Shown here piece by piece: positions 59,836 to 64,000 of a stretch of 64,000 nucleotides of DNA. The translations under genes and the position numbers were made by a program. The number at the start of each line of letters is the position of its first letter. Within the stretch, counting starts at the first letter, position 1. The stretch comes from Bicyclus anynana (lineage: Eukaryota; Arthropoda; Insecta; Lepidoptera; Nymphalidae): the NCBI RefSeq assembly GCF_947172395.1, contig NC_069090.1, positions 9,988,226 through 10,052,225 of the forward strand. Reading direction: 5' to 3'. Under the pieces are notes generated by a model. That model was not told the origin of the DNA, searched no databases, and saw only the letters and a program-made list of their open reading frames with translations.

Positions 59836-60519
59836 GAAGAAGAAGATTAGATTTATCGTACCCAACTAATCTGTCATTTAAAGACTTTACTACGAGCAAG
59901 CATGGTAATCATGTACTATGTAGATACTTATGAAAATTTAACCTAGAGGTAAGAGAATAGAGAATAGAGTAAGACACGTAATATTTATTTAAAGTTAGGC
60001 ACAGTTTCCCACACTCAAAATTTTAATTCACGAAACAAAAATATCACAAGTTTAAAACACATTGTCCATGTTGTCAACTCGAAATCTTTTCACTCGTTTT
60101 ATGACTTTTTTCAAACAAACATTCTTTTTTTAAAACGATCAAAAAGTTGACATTTATTGGCTAAATTTATGAAGGTCGCGGCGTTGCCGTCGTCGGTTCG
60201 TATTCCATATTCAAATCTGAATGTCCGATTGGTCGCGCACCATTTGGTGCGATGCGTTTAGAAATGTCTGCCGCGCGATTTACTCGATTTACCTACAGTG
60301 GTCATGGTTATGCACTGATGCGTATGATTTTGGATGAAATATACTGCTGTCACGCTACTTAAGATTTACTTTTTTACGACGGATTATAAAACCACAGACT
60401 AGTTAGGTAAGGAGGTAGGTGAAATAGTTAAACATCCAAGCCTACTTAAGTACCTACTGCCTAATAATTACACAAGTATTTATTCAATGGTTGACTTCAT
60501 TTATTAGTCCATCCAAGTG

Positions 60520-60697
60520 CTGTAATGGCGACCCCGCACTAGTAAACGCAGTGTTGGTCGACCTCCCACCAGGTGGACTGACAACATCAAGCGAGTCGCA
60601 GGGATTCGCTGGATGCAGGCTCAGGATCCTGATTTTTGGAAGTCCCTACAAAAGGCCTATGTCCTGCAGTGGACGTCTATCGGCTGATATGATGATT
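60520..60697 (+). mobile_element. RTE-like LINE 3' end
   Basis: GGCGACCCCGCACTAGTAAAC, TTGGTCGACCTCCCACCAGG, GGAAGTCCCTACAAAAGGCC and the GCTGATATGATGA tail, matching 30870-31160. Confidence 0.8.
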
Positions 60698-62161
60698 AGT
60701 CCATCTCCATAATATTTAGCCTAATTTAATAGCAGACTATAGGGCCAGAGCAGACTAAAGATAGACCTCCAAGAAAAGGGGATATGGATCTTAGACCTAC
60801 CACTTGGCTCAAATGTGAGTTGACGAACTTAGGGTGACAAAGTTGTTTATCGATCACTATCAAATGTTAAATAAGGTATGAAGGAACAGATGAACACACG
60901 TACCTATACCTATTGATCAAAATCATATCGTGTTAACTGCAATGATATTTTTTCTAGAGACAGGGCACTTGCGCATCAAAACTGAGGCGGACAAATGTGC
61001 ATAATTGTCTTAATCTCAGTTAGTCGCTATTTAAACACATTATACCTAAATATTGTATACAATGTCGAGTTGTGCGTTCAGAAAGTGTAAAAACTATATA
61101 TGCATAAATATATACCTACTTAATGTAAGTAAACACAAAATTGCGCATAGGTATGATGCGCTCAGTGTAGTGGCTAAATTTAGATCAAATTATGCGATTT
61201 TGCAAGTATAGTATAAAAAAAATATAACCCGACTACGTAGAAAAGGGTCTAAAAAGAACGAAACAAGAAAATATTTCAGATTGAAATAGAGAAATGCATA
61301 GTAACATAAATGGTCACGGTGGAGCCGTGGTCAAAATGGTGCAGTGCCCAGTGGAGTAGTTGAGTTTGGAACACTTTTTACCAATGATATTAAATACTGA
61401 TAGATGTGTTACTAGTGCATGAAAAATGAGGCGCTCAAAAGAGGAAATTTATAGTCAACTCAATGTCAGTTATGGTCAACAACAAACGTTATTTAAACAA
61501 ATAATACCTAAATATTAGATTATATATAAATATTAGATCACTTTTAGTGGTAAGGTCGCCTTTTGCCTAAAAAAATTATGTGTTCTTTTGTTGTTTTGTA
61601 TATATTATAATAAAGTTATAATAAATAAATAAATGAATATTGTAGCCTATTATGCGGATCACTTTTTGCGGTGATTTTGTAGGGACGTAACATATCTAAT
61701 AGTATAAAATCATTGAATAAATCATACGCCATAAACACCTCTATTACCTTCTGTAGTCCTAGTCAGGTAAAATCACGTTATGACTATACTCTTGTTAAAA
61801 TTCTAAATCCTCCTTAAGTGAAATCACAAACCACATAAATAAACTTGTTAAAAGTTTAAAAACTTGTAAATAGATTTAAAAGTTAATCGGCTCACGTGAA
61901 AGTTAGTATGGTGATCGCCTCACGCTTACCAGAAATGCAACGGGGCCACGGATTATACGAGCTTATTTACAAAGTATTAACACGATCATAATCTGTGGTT
62001 TTACCTCAATATTGTGAACATATATTGGCATCGAATTTTAATACGTGTAGAAATTTTTAAAGCAATAATTAGGTGGACTTCTAAAATAACTGTATCTCAC
62101 TTGAACTTGATTTAATGTTAGAATTAGAGGGTTAATGGTTTAGGGAATATGTCTTTTAATC

Positions 62162-62316
62162 AATCATCACCATTAACAGCCGATGGACGTCCACTGCTGG
62201 ACATATGCCTCTTGGCTCTAGCATGGACTTTCAAATAAAACGGTCTCGAGCCGCCAGCATCCAGCGGCTCCCTGCAACCCGCTTGATGTCCTCGGTCCAC
62301 CTAGTGGGGGGCACCT
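62162..62316 (-). mobile_element. RTE-like LINE 3' end, reversed
   Basis: Contains AGCCGATGGACGTCCACTGC and the CTAGTGGGGGG end; collinear with 56833-57003. It abuts the next element directly. Confidence 0.8.
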
Positions 62317-62690
62317 GTCTGTCTGTCTGTATGCCTGTCGTTCTGTTTGTCTGTTACCTTTTCACGGCTAAACGGCTGAACCGATCAAGATGAATTTTGG
62401 TTTAATAGTAAATGGGACCTTGGAGCAAAACATAAGAGACCTTAACATCAAAATAGAAGGAGATAAAATAGGGGTTGAAAGTTTGTTTGGAAAGTCCTTC
62501 ATATTTAGAGTTACAGTTTTAAATATTCGTTCATAACTCATGAATAAAATTCAAAATATAATGTAGTTCACGAATTTTTAAAACTCAACCCGTAAAGTGG
62601 TGAAATAGTGGTTGGAAATTTACGTTGATTTCCACGTGGACGAAGTCGCGGGCGTCTCCGTCTGTGCTACTAGGTACTATAATTATTATT
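62317..62690 (+). mobile_element. Helitron-like element
   Basis: A CTGT microsatellite (TCTGTCTGTCTG) is followed by TTTTCACGGCTAAACGGC, CGATCAAGATGAATTTTGG and CGTGGACGAAGTCGCGGGCG. Similar order to 1963-2072. Confidence 0.65.
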
Positions 62691-62879
62691 ATGGAAGTAG
62701 GTATAGCACAGACGGACAAACTTTTAGCATTTATAAAATCATTGAAAAAGCTCCGACCTATTTACCTACCTACTCTTATGTACTTAGGTAGATACCTAAT
62801 AGAAAAAAATAACTAATCCACAACTTTTCCACATCCTGTCGTAAATAACGTAACTTTACAATGTGTTAACATTCTGTAG

Positions 62880-62965
62880 TATTGAATGTTTGTTTTCCAA
62901 TTACGCGAAAACCGCTGAACCAATTCGCGAAGGATCCGGGCCGGCTAATAAGGCTCATACTGATG
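62880..62965 (+). mobile_element. Helitron-like fragment
   Basis: AATTACGCGAAAACCGCTGAA, CGAAGGATCCGGGCCGGC; the last part resembles 57040-57060. Confidence 0.45.
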
Positions 62966-63255
62966 CCCTATTATCTGACCACAGCATGTGGTTGAAAACA
63001 TTGTTTTTCTAAAGAGCTTCAGGTGTAGGAAAAATTTAATAAAATAAAGCCTTGAAAAACCTTGTCGGTATAGCGGTTAACCTGGTCGCATACGGATTAT
63101 GAAATATTAATTGATATGAGTATTGAGATCGTTACACTTGTATGGAGGTTGAAACAAAATTACAAATATCTTTGTTATTTGTGTTACGACTTACGAGTAC
63201 GAGTTTATACTTCATATAGGTACCAATTTAATAATAAATTCACATTGGCTTTGAA

Positions 63256-63500
63256 AAGTATCAAAATACTTGGACCTTGCTCACGAGATTACCGCCATGT
63301 GGAATGTTGAATCAACTATTATTGTTCCGATGGTTGTTTCAGTCTATGGTCTTATAGCGAAAAGCTTCGACCAACACCATATGAAGCTTTTGCTTAACTG
63401 TTGGATCAAGAGTCGGATACAAAAGGCAGTGATTCTTAAGACGGCGCGTATTGTGAGGAGGTTCCTCACTCTGGAGCCCTGACCACCGGTTGCTTGGGCA
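63256..63500 (+). mobile_element. LINE reverse-transcriptase ORF C-terminal fragment
   Basis: The frame ending at the TGA near 63482 reads HEITAMWNVESTIIVPMVVS and later QKAVILKTARIVRRFLTLEP. This tail type (IVP..VS..GLI, then QKA.IL.TARIVRKFL) is familiar from lepidopteran LINEs. The AT-rich sequence after it looks like its 3' UTR. Confidence 0.7.
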
Positions 63501-64000
63501 CTCAAATGTACCGCAGCGTGAGGGTGGATTTTTTTATAAATTTTTAATAATGTTTTGTATTTTATATCTACTTATATTGTTAAAAATTTAAAAAACAAGT
63601 AATAAATAAATGAGAGAAAAAATTTCACATTGGATATAGGTATATCTATGGATATAGGTATCGCTAAAATGTATGAATGTTCATCTAATTTAAAAAAAAA
63701 TTAATTGATTTTAAAATTATTATAACCATATTTGTTCTATAAACAATCTTCGATTTTTATGTATTAATTACCTAGCTATTATTGAAATATATATTTTGAA
63801 ACCTTGTCATAATCCGTATTGCATACGAAATTTTCAATTATTTGACTAATTGAATGTGCCTATACGTACCTACTCGTACCTACCAAGGAAACACGGAGCT
63901 GTCTTACTTAAACACTTTTGTTTATAATTGTACCTACGCAGACAACTATCACTGGTTCAACTTATTTGCCGGACTCTATACCTATGTAAGTTCTTGACAG

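Larger units (their letters stand above)
59836..64000. other. Region 5' of the first recognised Lim1 exon
   Basis: It contains the listed LINE and Helitron pieces and otherwise AT-rich sequence (60700-62160 and 63500-64000 show nothing). A GC-richer patch at 60170-60290 has a CCAAT-type GATTGG word and an inverted CGCACCATTTGGTGCG. The Lim1 promoter may be in this region or further right; no TATA or initiator can be assigned. Confidence 0.5.

Overview
The window looks like nuclear DNA of a moth or butterfly. It is AT-rich, is sprinkled with the short GTAGGTACCTAC-type motifs common in Lepidoptera, and is full of lepidopteran-type repeats: tRNA-headed SINEs, Helitron-like elements ending in CTAG, TIR elements (MITEs), and the 3' ends of LINE retrotransposons. 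It is not bacterial: there are no long ORFs, operons, ribosome binding sites or CRISPR arrays.

One protein-coding gene can be supported. It is the 5' part of a LIM-homeodomain transcription factor of the Lim1 (Lhx1/Lhx5) class, on the minus strand. Four coding exons were assembled by hand from splice sites and matching reading phases: LIM1 domain 57373-57207, LIM2 domain 49463-49255, acidic/His-Asn-Ser linker 20793-20636, and homeodomain residues 1-46 at 20002-19784. Phases join without conflict (2, 1, 0, 0) and give 251 residues from the initiator Met. The homeodomain stops at the usual Q46/V47 intron position. The next exon, expected to start V-W-F-Q-N, was not found between 1 and 19783, so the rest of the gene probably lies left of the window.

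Layout: 1-19783 is the last visible intron, with repeats and several MITEs. 20003-20635 is a short intron. 20794-49254 is a 28.5-kb intron with SINEs, LINE tails, hAT- and Harbinger-like MITEs, a 240-bp tandem repeat and several GC-richer patches that could be regulatory. 49464-57206 is a 7.7-kb intron. 57374-64000 is 5' to the first recognised exon; it holds two broken copies of the LIM1 exon, a minisatellite, and LINE and Helitron fragments.

The most unusual feature is at 57275-57925. The 5' half of the LIM1 exon, with its upstream flank, is present three times in tandem (period about 216-217 bp). The authentic copy is intact. The two upstream copies share a 16-nt deletion that removes one zinc-ligand codon and shifts the frame, yet both keep an AG at the acceptor position and the initiator ATG. 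Within the authentic exon, codons 1-44 all end in G or C; this stops abruptly at codon 45, close to the edge of the duplicated tract. That pattern fits GC-biased gene conversion between the copies, though this is inference.
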